This document shows, in pieces, positions 39,072-47,119 of a stretch of DNA of 64,000 nt (position 1 is the first letter of the stretch; the number at the start of each line of letters is the position of its first letter). Both the position numbers and the translations under genes were made by a program. The stretch comes from Pandoraea faecigallinarum (GTDB lineage: Bacteria; Pseudomonadota; Gammaproteobacteria; Burkholderiales; Burkholderiaceae). The stretch lies in assembly GCF_001029105.3 (NCBI RefSeq), contig NZ_CP011807.3, positions 496,001-560,000 of the forward strand, in the 5' to 3' direction. The notes beneath the pieces were generated by a model, which saw nothing but the letters and a program-made list of their open reading frames with translations, ran no database searches and was not told the DNA's origin.

Positions 39072-39716
39072 ATGGAACTGGACCCATCGACACTGGATGA
39101 GACGAGTATCTACAACTTCATGATGAGCACGATCCTGCCGCGCCCGATTGCCTGGGTAAGCACCGTCGACGCCGGGGGGCGGACGAATCTGGCGCCGTTT
39201 GCGTATTTCATGGGGGTGTGTTGTGTGCCGATGACGGTGCTGTTCTGTCCGGTCGTGCCGCCGTATCCCCGGCGCAAGAAGGACACCTTATGCAACATCG
39301 AAGCCGTGCCGGAGTTCGTCGTTAACGTGGCCAGCGCTGCCTGCATCGATGCCGTGAATCTTTCGGCGGCACCACTGCCACCCGGAGAATCGGAGTTCGA
39401 TCTCACCGGCATGACGCCCGTGCCGTCCTCACGTGTGCGCCCGCCGCGCGTGAGCGAGGCTGCCGTTGCGTACGAATGCCGGGTGCGCGACATCATCGAA
39501 ATCAGCGCGGCGCCTGGCGGCGGATGGGTCGTGCTGGGGACCGTGCTTGCCGCGCACGTCGACGATGCGTTGCTCGACCCCGCGACATGTCACGTCGATT
39601 TGCACGGTCTGCGTCCGGTCGGGCGTCTCGGCGGCGGGGCATTCGTAAATGCGGCCAGCGATACGTTTACGTTGACACGCTACAAGACACTCGCCGATCT
39701 GGCGACGCGCAGGTGA
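39072..39716 (+). CDS. Flavin-reductase-like FMN-binding protein
   Basis: A 214-residue protein of the flavin reductase-like domain family (PF01613). It has the FMN region LPRPIAWVSTVDAGGRTNLAPFAYF (split by the family core) and KDTLCNIEAVPEFVVNVA. It could supply reduced flavin or electrons to the diiron oxygenase, or act on its own. A 175-bp gap with no recognisable feature separates it from the DAO gene. Its last 37 bases overlap the 3' end of the convergent LuxR gene. Confidence 0.82.
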   Translation: MELDPSTLDETSIYNFMMSTILPRPIAWVSTVDAGGRTNLAPFAYFMGVCCVPMTVLFCPVVPPYPRRKKDTLCNIEAVPEFVVNVASAACIDAVNLSAAPLPPGESEFDLTGMTPVPSSRVRPPRVSEAAVAYECRVRDIIEISAAPGGGWVVLGTVLAAHVDDALLDPATCHVDLHGLRPVGRLGGGAFVNAASDTFTLTRYKTLADLATRR

Positions 39717-40612
39717 TGCCCGGTGACGTTGGGCGGCGCGGCGTTGTCGAGCAGGCCGTAATCGCCCGCGAGCTTCGCGGCGCGATGACGGCTCGATACG
39801 TCGAACTTTCGCATGGCCGAGCGCAGATGGAAGACCACCCCGTGCTCCGAGATCGTCAGAATGCGTCCGATCTCCCACGACGTCTTGCCACGCGCCACCC
39901 ATGCCAGGCACTCGCGCTCGCGCGGGGTCAGTGCCGGTGCGGCGCGACGTGCCGCGTCGCGTAGCACGATGCGCCAAACGGCGTCATGCACGTGCGTGGC
40001 CAGCACCGCCCCTGCATGCTGCCGCCACGGTGAGTGGCCGAAATTCGGCGTCCCCGGCATCCCCGGCATCCCCGTCATCCGGGGAAATTTCGGCATTCGC
40101 GGGATTGCGGGTACATGGCACAGACGGCGCATGGGTGCGTGCGATGGCGATGTGGGGAACGAGGACGAACAGGGAAACGACCGCCGGGGCGACGACAGGC
40201 ACAGCGTGCCCGACGCCCCGGATGGCGCGAAGACTGGATACGTCACGCCGAAGCGCAATCCCGCCGCACGCTGCTCGTCGAGCAGACGCCGGGCGTCGGG
40301 CGACGTGTACAACCCCGCCGTCCATTCGACGGGCGTGAGTTGATGCGCCGCCAGCGATAGCGCGGGATCGATGTCCTCGTAGTGCTGCGCGTCGTACCGT
40401 TGTTGCCAGTCGCGCGGCCAGTTGCCGAGGCGTGGCGCCGCCAATGTGCCGTCGGGCAACGGGAAATGCCCGCGATAACGGAAGAAGCGCTGCCCGAGCG
40501 CGGCACAGAGCGGCGGCAGCCATGCCCGCAGGACGTCGAAATCGGTGGCGGCGCGCAAGGCGCCCAGGCCATCGGCAAACGGGCGGTAGGTGAAGCGATG
40601 CGTGGCTCGCAT
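39680..40612 (-). CDS. LuxR-family regulator with autoinducer-binding-type domain
   Basis: About 310 residues. The N-terminal half resembles the acyl-homoserine-lactone-binding domain: FFRYRGHFPLPDG, then NWPRDWQQRYDAQHYEDIDP and HQLTPVEW carry the aromatic and aspartate residues used by LuxR pockets. The C-terminal GerE-type helix-turn-helix is LTPRERECLAWVARGKTSWE...ISEHGVVFHLRSAMRKF. Between them is an unusual Pro/Met/Gly stretch encoded by 9-bp repeats. No luxI is in the window, so it may be a solo receptor. It faces the cluster and is the obvious candidate regulator. The ATG 40612 start is chosen from domain length. Confidence 0.85.
   Translation of the reverse strand: MRATHRFTYRPFADGLGALRAATDFDVLRAWLPPLCAALGQRFFRYRGHFPLPDGTLAAPRLGNWPRDWQQRYDAQHYEDIDPALSLAAHQLTPVEWTAGLYTSPDARRLLDEQRAAGLRFGVTYPVFAPSGASGTLCLSSPRRSFPCSSSFPTSPSHAPMRRLCHVPAIPRMPKFPRMTGMPGMPGTPNFGHSPWRQHAGAVLATHVHDAVWRIVLRDAARRAAPALTPRERECLAWVARGKTSWEIGRILTISEHGVVFHLRSAMRKFDVSSRHRAAKLAGDYGLLDNAAPPNVTGHHLRVARSASVL
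40032..40081. repeat. 9-bp repeats inside the LuxR gene
   Basis: Near-repeats of CCCGGCATC and related 9-mers run through the gene and encode the Met-Pro-Gly linker (MTGMPGMPGTP) between the two domains. Because the unit is three codons, the frame is kept. Confidence 0.75.
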
Positions 40613-41269
40613 GGCATGACGATGTAGGGAACATGTTTCGCTTGTAGCATGTGTCCGGTACGCGTGCGCATCGCGTGCCGTTGAGCTGTCGTGAGGGGAA
40701 TGCGGGGAAGGCGCCCGAACATCGCGACGTCCACACCGCCGAAGGGCGGTAGCGTTATGGCAACGCGGACAGTCGTGGACGCGATGCCGAAACGCGGGGC
40801 GCGACATAACGTCGCATGCGAAATCGGCTGCACCGTCTACTGTTGATGGATATCGGACGAATCCCGCATCGCAGCGACGAGTTTTTGCGGGGGGCGCGAG
40901 CGTGTGGCGAGTTCGATGCGGGTCATGAAGTGACGCGAAAAAGACGCGATGCACCGATCGCGCGTCTTGTCGATCAGGGTATTCAGGACACCGCAACGAG
41001 TCGCATCGTGTTGCAATGTGTCAAACCGGCGACGCATAGGGAGTATCCCGTAGTTGCCCGGCGGCTGGAATTTTTCGCTAGGGGAATTACCGGATTTCCC
41101 TTTTGCATCAATGAGTTCAGGAGGATGCTATGGCGCGCCAAATACTCGGTATCAATGTTGTCGCCTGGAGAATGCGCGTTCTATAATGCGGCAGTTTGTC
41201 GCGGCCCGGACGCAACTGGTTCCCGGCCGTCGGACATGAAAGACCCAAAATGCCCCACGGGTGACGGCG
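40613..41269. other. Intergenic region between the LuxR gene and the cox operon
   Basis: About 650 bases with no protein I can support; the open frames here have no family-like sequence. The left part holds the LuxR gene upstream region with an interrupted repeat ACATG-N12-CATGT (40631-40652). The right part holds the cox promoter. Confidence 0.55.
41158..41187 (+). promoter_or_regulatory. Sigma-70 promoter for the DUF2244-cox operon
   Basis: TTGTCG, an 18-bp spacer and a perfect TATAAT, about 80 bp before the DUF2244 start codon. Confidence 0.6.
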
Positions 41270-41743
41270 ATGCTCGCAGCCTCCTCTTCCGATGCCGGAC
41301 CGGTGACGAAGGAATGGACGCACAAGCGCAACTGCGCGATATCGCCGCGCCAGTTTGTCCTGTTCTACCTGTCGTTGGCCGCCGTGTCACTGGGTGTTGC
41401 CTTGATTGCGGCGTGGCGCGGTGGGTGGTTGGTCTTGCCGTTCACAGGCCTGGACTTGTTCGTGGTGGGCGTTGCGTTCGTCATTCATGCCCGGCATGCC
41501 ACAGATTACGAGGTCATTCGGTTGTCGCCCGTGAGCCTTGTGGTCGAGCAACGTTCAGCACAGAGGTTGACGCAGTTCGAGTTCAATCCCCGCTGGGTAC
41601 GCATCGACATCGAGAAGCCGCCGCGCACGCGCATCGTTTTGCGCTCGGGTAGCCGCTCGGTCACCGTCGGTGCCTATCTTGCGCCGCATCGCCGCGAAAC
41701 GTTTGCGCGCGAGCTGCGCCGTTGTCTTGCCCAACAGGCCTGA
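41270..41743 (+). CDS. DUF2244 membrane protein
   Basis: About 157 residues with two adjacent hydrophobic segments (FVLFYLSLAAVSLGVALIA and LPFTGLDLFVVGVAFVI) and a soluble C-terminal beta-rich part with RTRIVLRSGSRSVTVGAYL. This is the DUF2244 family, often encoded directly before cytochrome c oxidase subunit II in alpha- and beta-proteobacteria. Its role is unknown; context suggests oxidase biogenesis. GTG 41261 is an alternative start. Confidence 0.83.
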   Translation: MLAASSSDAGPVTKEWTHKRNCAISPRQFVLFYLSLAAVSLGVALIAAWRGGWLVLPFTGLDLFVVGVAFVIHARHATDYEVIRLSPVSLVVEQRSAQRLTQFEFNPRWVRIDIEKPPRTRIVLRSGSRSVTVGAYLAPHRRETFARELRRCLAQQA

Positions 41744-41784
41744 GAGATGGAGACGATCTCGGGCGACCGCCAGGGAGGATTTGG

Positions 41785-43011
41785 ATGGTAATTTTGGGTA
41801 AGGAAGCTATGAAAAAAACGAAACACGCCTTGGCGGCTTTCCTTGCGGGCGCCTCACTGCTCGCCGGCGCTCCGGCACTGGCGGCCGTCTCCGATATGCC
41901 GGGGGGGCCGGCCGTCAACGAACTCAACTTCCAGCCGCCGGTCACGAAACTCGCGCAAGAGCTTCACAGCCTTCACACCATGATGCTGATCATCTGCCTG
42001 GTGATCTTCATCGCGGTGTTTGGCGTGATGTTCTACTCGATCATCAAGCACCGCAAATCCAAGGGCCATCAGCCCGCGAATTTTCATGAAAGCACCACAG
42101 TCGAGGTGATCTGGACGGTCGTGCCGTTCATCATCGTGATTCTCATGGCGTTGCCCGCCACGAAGACCGTCGTCGCCATGAAGGACACCACCAACGCCGA
42201 CATCACCATCAAGGTGACGGGCTATCAGTGGAAGTGGGGCTACGACTACCTCAAGGGCGAAGGCGAGGGCATCAGGTTCCTCTCCACGCTCACTACGCCG
42301 CGCAGCCAGATCGACGGCGCCGAGCCCAAGAGCAATACGTACCTGCAGGAAGTCGACAACCCGATGGTCGTGCCGGTCAACAAGAAGGTGCGGCTGATCA
42401 CGACGGCCAACGACGTCATCCACTCGTTCTACGTGCCCGCCTTCGGCATCAAGCAGGACGCCATTCCGGGCTTCGTGCGCGACACGTGGTTCAAGGCGGA
42501 GAAGGTCGGCGAATATCGCGGCTTCTGTACCGAACTGTGCGGCAAGGAACATGCGTTCATGCCGGTGGTCGTGAAGGTCGTTTCCGAAGACGACTACAAC
42601 AAGTGGGTCGACACGCAGAAGAAGCAGATGGCGGCGTCGGCCGACGATCCGAACAAGACCTACACCGTGCAGGAACTGATGGAGCGCGGCCAGAAGGTCT
42701 ACGCGTCGAATTGCGCGGTGTGCCACCAGCCCAACGGCAAGGGCGGCGGTGCGTTCCCGGCGCTCGATGGCGGCAAGATCGTGACCGGTCCCGTGGCCGA
42801 TCACGTCAGTATCGTGCTGCACGGCAAGAATGCGATGCCGACTTGGTCGCATCTGAACGACGTGGAGCTTGCGGCCGTCATTACATACGAGCGCAATTCG
42901 TGGAGCAACAAGACCGGCGACGTCGTTCAGCCGGCGCAGGTGCGCGAAGCGCGCGGCAACAAGTCGGCCAACGCGGCCGGCGCCGCGGCAGACGCAGCGA
43001 AGAACAGTTAA
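41785..43011 (+). CDS. coxB: Cytochrome c oxidase subunit II with fused cytochrome c (caa3 type)
   Basis: A 408-residue subunit. A signal peptide is followed by two membrane helices, then the periplasmic CuA domain with HSFYVPAFGIKQDAIPG and CTELCGKEHAFMPV (Cys, Cys, His, Met ligands). A C-terminal cytochrome c domain has haem motif CAVCH and a downstream methionine in NAMPTWSHL. It accepts electrons from soluble cytochrome c and passes them to subunit I. ATG 41785 has GGGAGGA at good spacing; ATG 41809 is an alternative. Confidence 0.94.
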   Translation: MVILGKEAMKKTKHALAAFLAGASLLAGAPALAAVSDMPGGPAVNELNFQPPVTKLAQELHSLHTMMLIICLVIFIAVFGVMFYSIIKHRKSKGHQPANFHESTTVEVIWTVVPFIIVILMALPATKTVVAMKDTTNADITIKVTGYQWKWGYDYLKGEGEGIRFLSTLTTPRSQIDGAEPKSNTYLQEVDNPMVVPVNKKVRLITTANDVIHSFYVPAFGIKQDAIPGFVRDTWFKAEKVGEYRGFCTELCGKEHAFMPVVVKVVSEDDYNKWVDTQKKQMAASADDPNKTYTVQELMERGQKVYASNCAVCHQPNGKGGGAFPALDGGKIVTGPVADHVSIVLHGKNAMPTWSHLNDVELAAVITYERNSWSNKTGDVVQPAQVREARGNKSANAAGAAADAAKNS

Positions 43012-43045
43012 GTCGTTCGACCAGTTCGAAGCAAGGAGATTGGGT

Positions 43046-44638
43046 ATGAGTTCCATCGCTCACGATCACGTGGCGGGTCACGACGATCACGCGCACGACC
43101 ATCCGCACGGATGGCGTCGCTGGCTGTTCGCGACGAATCACAAGGACATCGGCACGATGTACATGATCTTCTCGTTCGTCATGCTGCTCTCGGGCGGCGT
43201 GATGGCCTTGATGATCCGTGCGGAATTGTTCGAGCCGGGCTTGCAGTTCATTCGTCCGGAGTTCTTCAACCAGCTCACCACCATGCACGGGCTGGTCATG
43301 ATTTTCGGCGCGATCATGCCGGCGTTCGTCGGCTTTGCGAACTGGATGATCCCGCTGCAGATCGGCGCGTCCGACATGGCTTTCGCGCGCATGAACAACT
43401 TCAGCTTCTGGCTGCTGCCGGTCGGCGGTCTGCTGCTGATCTCGTCGTTCCTCGTGCCGGGCGGCGCGACCGCGGCGGGCTGGACGATGTATGCGCCGCT
43501 GTCGGTGCAGATGGGGCCGGGCCAGGATCTGGCGATTTTCGGTGCGCACATTCTCGGCGCGTCGTCGATCATGGGCGCAATCAACATCATCGTCACGATT
43601 CTGAATATGCGCGCACCGGGCATGACGCTCATGAAGATGCCGATGTTCGTGTGGACGTGGCTGATTACCGCCTATCTGCTCATTGCCGTGATGCCGGTGC
43701 TCGCGGGCGCGATCACGATGCTGCTCACGGATCGCCATTTCGGGACGTCGTTCTTCAACGCCGCGGGCGGCGGCGACCCGGTCATGTATCAGCACATCTT
43801 CTGGTTCTTCGGACACCCGGAGGTGTACATCATGATTCTGCCGGCGTTCGGGATCGTGTCGCAGGTGATTCCGGCATTCTCGCGCAAGCCGCTGTTCGGC
43901 TATAGCTCGATGGTGTACGCCACGGCATCGATCGCGATTCTGTCGTTCATGGTGTGGGCGCACCACATGTTCGTGACCGGAATGCCGGTGACCGGCCAGC
44001 TGTTCTTCATGTACGCCACGATGCTGATCTCCGTGCCCACGGGCGTGAAGGTCTTCAACTGGGTCGCGACGATGTGGAAGGGCGCCCTCACGTTCGAGAC
44101 GCCGATGCTCTTCGCCGTGGGCTTCCTGTTCGTGTTCACGATGGGCGGCTTCACGGGCCTGATGCTCTCGCTCGCCCCGCTCGATATCCAGATGCACGGC
44201 ACTTACTACGTGGTGGCGCACTTCCACTACGTGCTGGTGGCGGGGTCACTCTTCGCGTTGTTCTCGGGGTTCTATTACTGGGTACCGAAGTGGACAGGCC
44301 ACATGTATAACGAGTGGCGCGGCAAGTTCCACTTCTGGGGCTCGCTCATCACGTTCAACGTGACGTTCTTCCCGATGCACTTCCTGGGGCTGGCCGGCAT
44401 GCCGCGTCGCTACGCCGACTACCCGGCGCAGTTCACCGACTTCAACCAGTTGGCGACCATCGGTGCGTTCGGCTTCGGCCTGATGCAGGTGTACTTCCTG
44501 TTCTGGGTGGCGCTGCCGGCATGGCGCGGCGGCAAGGCCGCGGAAGCCAAGCCGTGGGATGGTGCGCAAGGGCTGGAGTGGACCGTGCCGAGCCCGGCGC
44601 CGTTCCACACGTTCGAGACGCCGCCGAAGGTGCATTGA
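43046..44638 (+). CDS. coxA: Cytochrome c oxidase subunit I
   Basis: A 530-residue catalytic subunit with 12 membrane helices. The haem-copper centre is seen in WFFGHPEVYIMILPAFGIVS (His-Tyr cross-link region), the HHMF pair in VWAHHMFVTGMP, and the haem ligands in YYVVAHFHYVL. An N-terminal His/Asp-rich stretch (HDHVAGHDDHAHDHPHG) precedes the first helix and could bind metal. AAGGAGAT precedes the ATG. It follows coxB by 34 bp. Confidence 0.97.
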   Translation: MSSIAHDHVAGHDDHAHDHPHGWRRWLFATNHKDIGTMYMIFSFVMLLSGGVMALMIRAELFEPGLQFIRPEFFNQLTTMHGLVMIFGAIMPAFVGFANWMIPLQIGASDMAFARMNNFSFWLLPVGGLLLISSFLVPGGATAAGWTMYAPLSVQMGPGQDLAIFGAHILGASSIMGAINIIVTILNMRAPGMTLMKMPMFVWTWLITAYLLIAVMPVLAGAITMLLTDRHFGTSFFNAAGGGDPVMYQHIFWFFGHPEVYIMILPAFGIVSQVIPAFSRKPLFGYSSMVYATASIAILSFMVWAHHMFVTGMPVTGQLFFMYATMLISVPTGVKVFNWVATMWKGALTFETPMLFAVGFLFVFTMGGFTGLMLSLAPLDIQMHGTYYVVAHFHYVLVAGSLFALFSGFYYWVPKWTGHMYNEWRGKFHFWGSLITFNVTFFPMHFLGLAGMPRRYADYPAQFTDFNQLATIGAFGFGLMQVYFLFWVALPAWRGGKAAEAKPWDGAQGLEWTVPSPAPFHTFETPPKVH

Positions 44639-44640
44639 GC

Positions 44641-44760
44641 ATGGCACTCAGTCGCGAACAGCGCGCGAAGAACCTGCGCACCGGCCTGATTCTCGGTTCG
44701 GTCGTGCTGGCCTTCTTCGTGGGCGTGATGATCAAGACCAAGCTGTTGGGCGGGCTGTAG
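44641..44760 (+). CDS. Cytochrome oxidase small assembly protein
   Basis: A 39-residue open frame (MALSREQRAKNLRTGLILGS...) with one membrane segment (LILGSVVLAFFVGVMI) and a basic C-terminus. It fills the gap between coxA and ctaG exactly: it starts 2 bp after the coxA stop, and its stop abuts the ctaG ATG. Small proteins like this are conserved in beta-proteobacterial cox operons. Confidence 0.85.
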   Translation: MALSREQRAKNLRTGLILGSVVLAFFVGVMIKTKLLGGL

Positions 44761-45378
44761 ATGACTGGCCCGCGACGCATCAACGTGCGCACCTTCAGCA
44801 AGTTGTTGCTGCTGGTCGCGGTGATGTTCGGTTTCGGCTACGCGATGGTGCCGTTCTACCGTGCGTTCTGCGACCTCGTGGGCATCAACCAGCTGGGCGA
44901 TCGCACGACCGGGATCAGCGCGCGCAATTCGCAGATCGACGAGAGCCGCACGATCACGGTCGAGTTCGACGCCAACGCGCAGGGACCGTTGCGCTTCAAG
45001 CCGGCGAAAAGCAGTCTGACGGTGCATCCGGGGCAGATCGCGACCATCGAGTACGAAGTGGCGAATCAGCAACCACACGAAGTCCGCGCACAGGCGATCC
45101 CGAGCTACGCACCGGCACAGGCGGCGAGCTACTTCAAGAAGATCGAGTGCTTCTGCTTCACGCAGCAAACGCTCAAGGCCGGTGAGGCCAAGGAGTTTCC
45201 GGTGGTGTTCGTGGTCGACACGAAGCTGCCCAAAGATGTGAATACGATCACGCTGTCCTATACTTTTTTCGATCTCGGCAAGAACGACGCCAATCAACGC
45301 GCGGATGCCCCGGCGGGCACGCAGGTTGGCGAGGTGAGCGCAGGAGCGGCAGGAGGAGGCAGGGGCGGCAATGGATGA
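44761..45378 (+). CDS. ctaG: Cytochrome c oxidase assembly protein CtaG (Cox11)
   Basis: A 205-residue copper-delivery protein with one N-terminal membrane helix and a periplasmic Cox11 domain. The copper-binding cysteines are in IECFCFTQQTL, and VPFYRAFCDLVGINQ carries the juxtamembrane cysteine. It inserts CuB into subunit I. The C-terminal Gly/Ala tail overlaps the next gene by 8 bp. Confidence 0.95.
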   Translation: MTGPRRINVRTFSKLLLLVAVMFGFGYAMVPFYRAFCDLVGINQLGDRTTGISARNSQIDESRTITVEFDANAQGPLRFKPAKSSLTVHPGQIATIEYEVANQQPHEVRAQAIPSYAPAQAASYFKKIECFCFTQQTLKAGEAKEFPVVFVVDTKLPKDVNTITLSYTFFDLGKNDANQRADAPAGTQVGEVSAGAAGGGRGGNG

Positions 45379-45592
45379 CCTGAAGGAGGCGACCCAGCGC
45401 AAACTGTCATTCTTCCAGACCATCGGTGCGGTGTTCTGGTCGTTTTTCGGTGTGCGCAAGGGGCGTGATCACGACCGCGACATGGCGCAGCTCAACCCTG
45501 TGCATCTGATCGTGGCGGGATTGATCGGGGGCATCCTGTTCGTCGTGGCGCTGGTGTTTCTGGCGAAGCTCGCCATCCGGCTCGCGACGTGA
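45371..45592 (+). CDS. DUF2970 membrane protein
   Basis: A 73-residue protein with one C-terminal membrane segment (LIVAGLIGGILFVVALVFLA). It begins MDDLKEATQRKLSFFQTI and is typical of the DUF2970 proteins found between ctaG and coxC in beta-proteobacteria. Function unknown; presumably oxidase assembly or stability. Confidence 0.87.
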   Translation: MDDLKEATQRKLSFFQTIGAVFWSFFGVRKGRDHDRDMAQLNPVHLIVAGLIGGILFVVALVFLAKLAIRLAT

Positions 45593-45631
45593 TTGGCATA
45601 GACAAAGAGAACCAAGCCTGGAGAGATAAGA

Positions 45632-46492
45632 ATGAGTGGTCAACACCAAACGGCGCCTTACTATTTCGTGCCGGCCCCCTCGCGTCACCCGGTGAGTTGC
45701 AGCGCCGGCCTGCTGGTGCTGCTCGGTTCGGCCGCCGCGTGGGTCAATGGACTTTCGTGGGCGCCGTGGACGGCGCTGCTCGGCCTGCTGTGGGTGCTTT
45801 GGGTGCTGCGCGGCTGGTTCGGTGATTCCATCGCGGAGTCCGAGGGCGGGCTGTACGGCAAGCGCATCGACGTGTCCTATCGCTGGGGCATGAGCTGGTT
45901 CATCTTCTCCGAGGTGATGTTCTTCGCGGCATTCTTCGGTGCGTTGTTCTACGCGCGCACGCTGGCCATGCCGTGGCTGGGCGACCTCGATAACAAGCTG
46001 CTGTGGCCCGACTTCACTGCCGTGTGGCCGAACACCGGCCCGGCAGGCGTCGTCGACGCCTTCGAGACGATGGGCCCTTGGCCGATCCCGACGCTGAACA
46101 CGGCCTTGCTGTTGACCTCGGGTGTCACGCTCACGATTTCGCACCACGCGCTGCGTGCGAACCATCGCGGCAGCGCCATCTTCTGGCTGTTCGCCACTGT
46201 CGTGCTGGGCTTCGTGTTTCTCGGCTTCCAGGCCTACGAATATCACCACGCTTACACCGAACTGAACCTGAAGCTGACCTCGGGCGTGTACGGCTCGACG
46301 TTCTTCCTGCTGACGGGCTTCCACGGCTTTCACGTGATGCTCGGCGCGATCATGCTCTCCGTGATGCTGGTGCGCCTGATGAAGGGGCATTTCACGCCGA
46401 ATCATCACTTCGGCTTCGAAGGAGCCGCCTGGTACTGGCACTTTGTGGACGTGGTCTGGCTCGGGCTGTACGTGGTGGTTTACTGGCTCTGA
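45632..46492 (+). CDS. coxC: Cytochrome c oxidase subunit III
   Basis: A 286-residue, seven-helix subunit. Family stretches are MSWFIFSEVMFFAAFFGALF, GFQAYEYHHAYTELNLKL, LTGFHGFHVMLGAIML and AAWYWHFVDVVWLGLYVVVY. It completes the caa3-type oxidase; its stop is followed by a terminator. Confidence 0.96.
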   Translation: MSGQHQTAPYYFVPAPSRHPVSCSAGLLVLLGSAAAWVNGLSWAPWTALLGLLWVLWVLRGWFGDSIAESEGGLYGKRIDVSYRWGMSWFIFSEVMFFAAFFGALFYARTLAMPWLGDLDNKLLWPDFTAVWPNTGPAGVVDAFETMGPWPIPTLNTALLLTSGVTLTISHHALRANHRGSAIFWLFATVVLGFVFLGFQAYEYHHAYTELNLKLTSGVYGSTFFLLTGFHGFHVMLGAIMLSVMLVRLMKGHFTPNHHFGFEGAAWYWHFVDVVWLGLYVVVYWL

Positions 46493-46530
46493 CACCGCTC
46501 GCGTCGTCGATACGGTCGCAAGGCTCTGGG

Positions 46531-46556
46531 ACGCCGCCGGATTCCGGCGGCGTTTC
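46531..46556 (+). terminator. Terminator after coxC
   Basis: ACGCCGCCGG-ATT-CCGGCGGCGT followed by TTT. It ends the main cox operon, 38 bp past coxC. Confidence 0.75.
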
Positions 46557-46795
46557 CATTTGCGGCCGCCGCCACGCACGGCATTGCCGGATAGGAAGGG
46601 AGGGGGTTTCGAGCCCAACGAGCGGCTGAGCGAGACCGAATGCGGCCTTATGTCGCAGCGCAGTCATCCGGGCGGCAACGGGGCGGTGTTGCGATGACCG
46701 GAGGCGTCGTCGGACGCGATTCGGCGTGAAGTGTCGATGTAAAGCAGGCAGCGGGGGTGGGTGCGGCGATTTGCCGCGGGATGGCGGTGCGGGAC
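46557..46795 (+). other. Spacer downstream of the cox operon
   Basis: About 240 bases between the coxC terminator and the convergent twin-transmembrane protein gene. I see no gene or repeat in it. Confidence 0.5.
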
Positions 46796-46999
46796 TCAGT
46801 ATCGTATGCCCGTGCTGTGAATCCACCCCATCCAGTTGGCGAACAGGATGAGCAGAAACAGCGTCACCGACAGGCCGACGCGCACGGCAAGCGATTGCAC
46901 GGTGCGGTTCGAACGGCCTTTGTCCCGCATCATGAAAAACAATGCGGACGCCAGACTGCCGAGAATCAGGACGAAGGCGATGGCAACGATGATGCGCAT
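46796..46999 (-). CDS. Twin-transmembrane protein (DUF2909-like)
   Basis: A 67-residue protein with two membrane helices (IIVAIAFVLILGSLASALFF and GLSVTLFLLILFANWMG) joined by a short basic loop (RDKGRSNRT). Such small proteins are conserved opposite or beside SURF1 in cox regions. Function unknown. It is divergent from SURF1. Confidence 0.82.
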   Translation of the reverse strand: MRIIVAIAFVLILGSLASALFFMMRDKGRSNRTVQSLAVRVGLSVTLFLLILFANWMGWIHSTGIRY

Positions 47000-47119
47000 G
47001 ATCGGTCCGATGACGGGAATTCGCCATTATCGGCCAACGCCTGCGCGCTGGCACGCTGCAATGCAGTGTAGCCGGCGTGTGTCGCAAGCCATCGAACGAC
47101 AGTCGGACAAGGACCGTAC

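Noticed and set aside
40816..41260. Open frames between the LuxR gene and DUF2244
   Set aside because: They show no recognisable protein features, and the region carries a good promoter for the cox operon.
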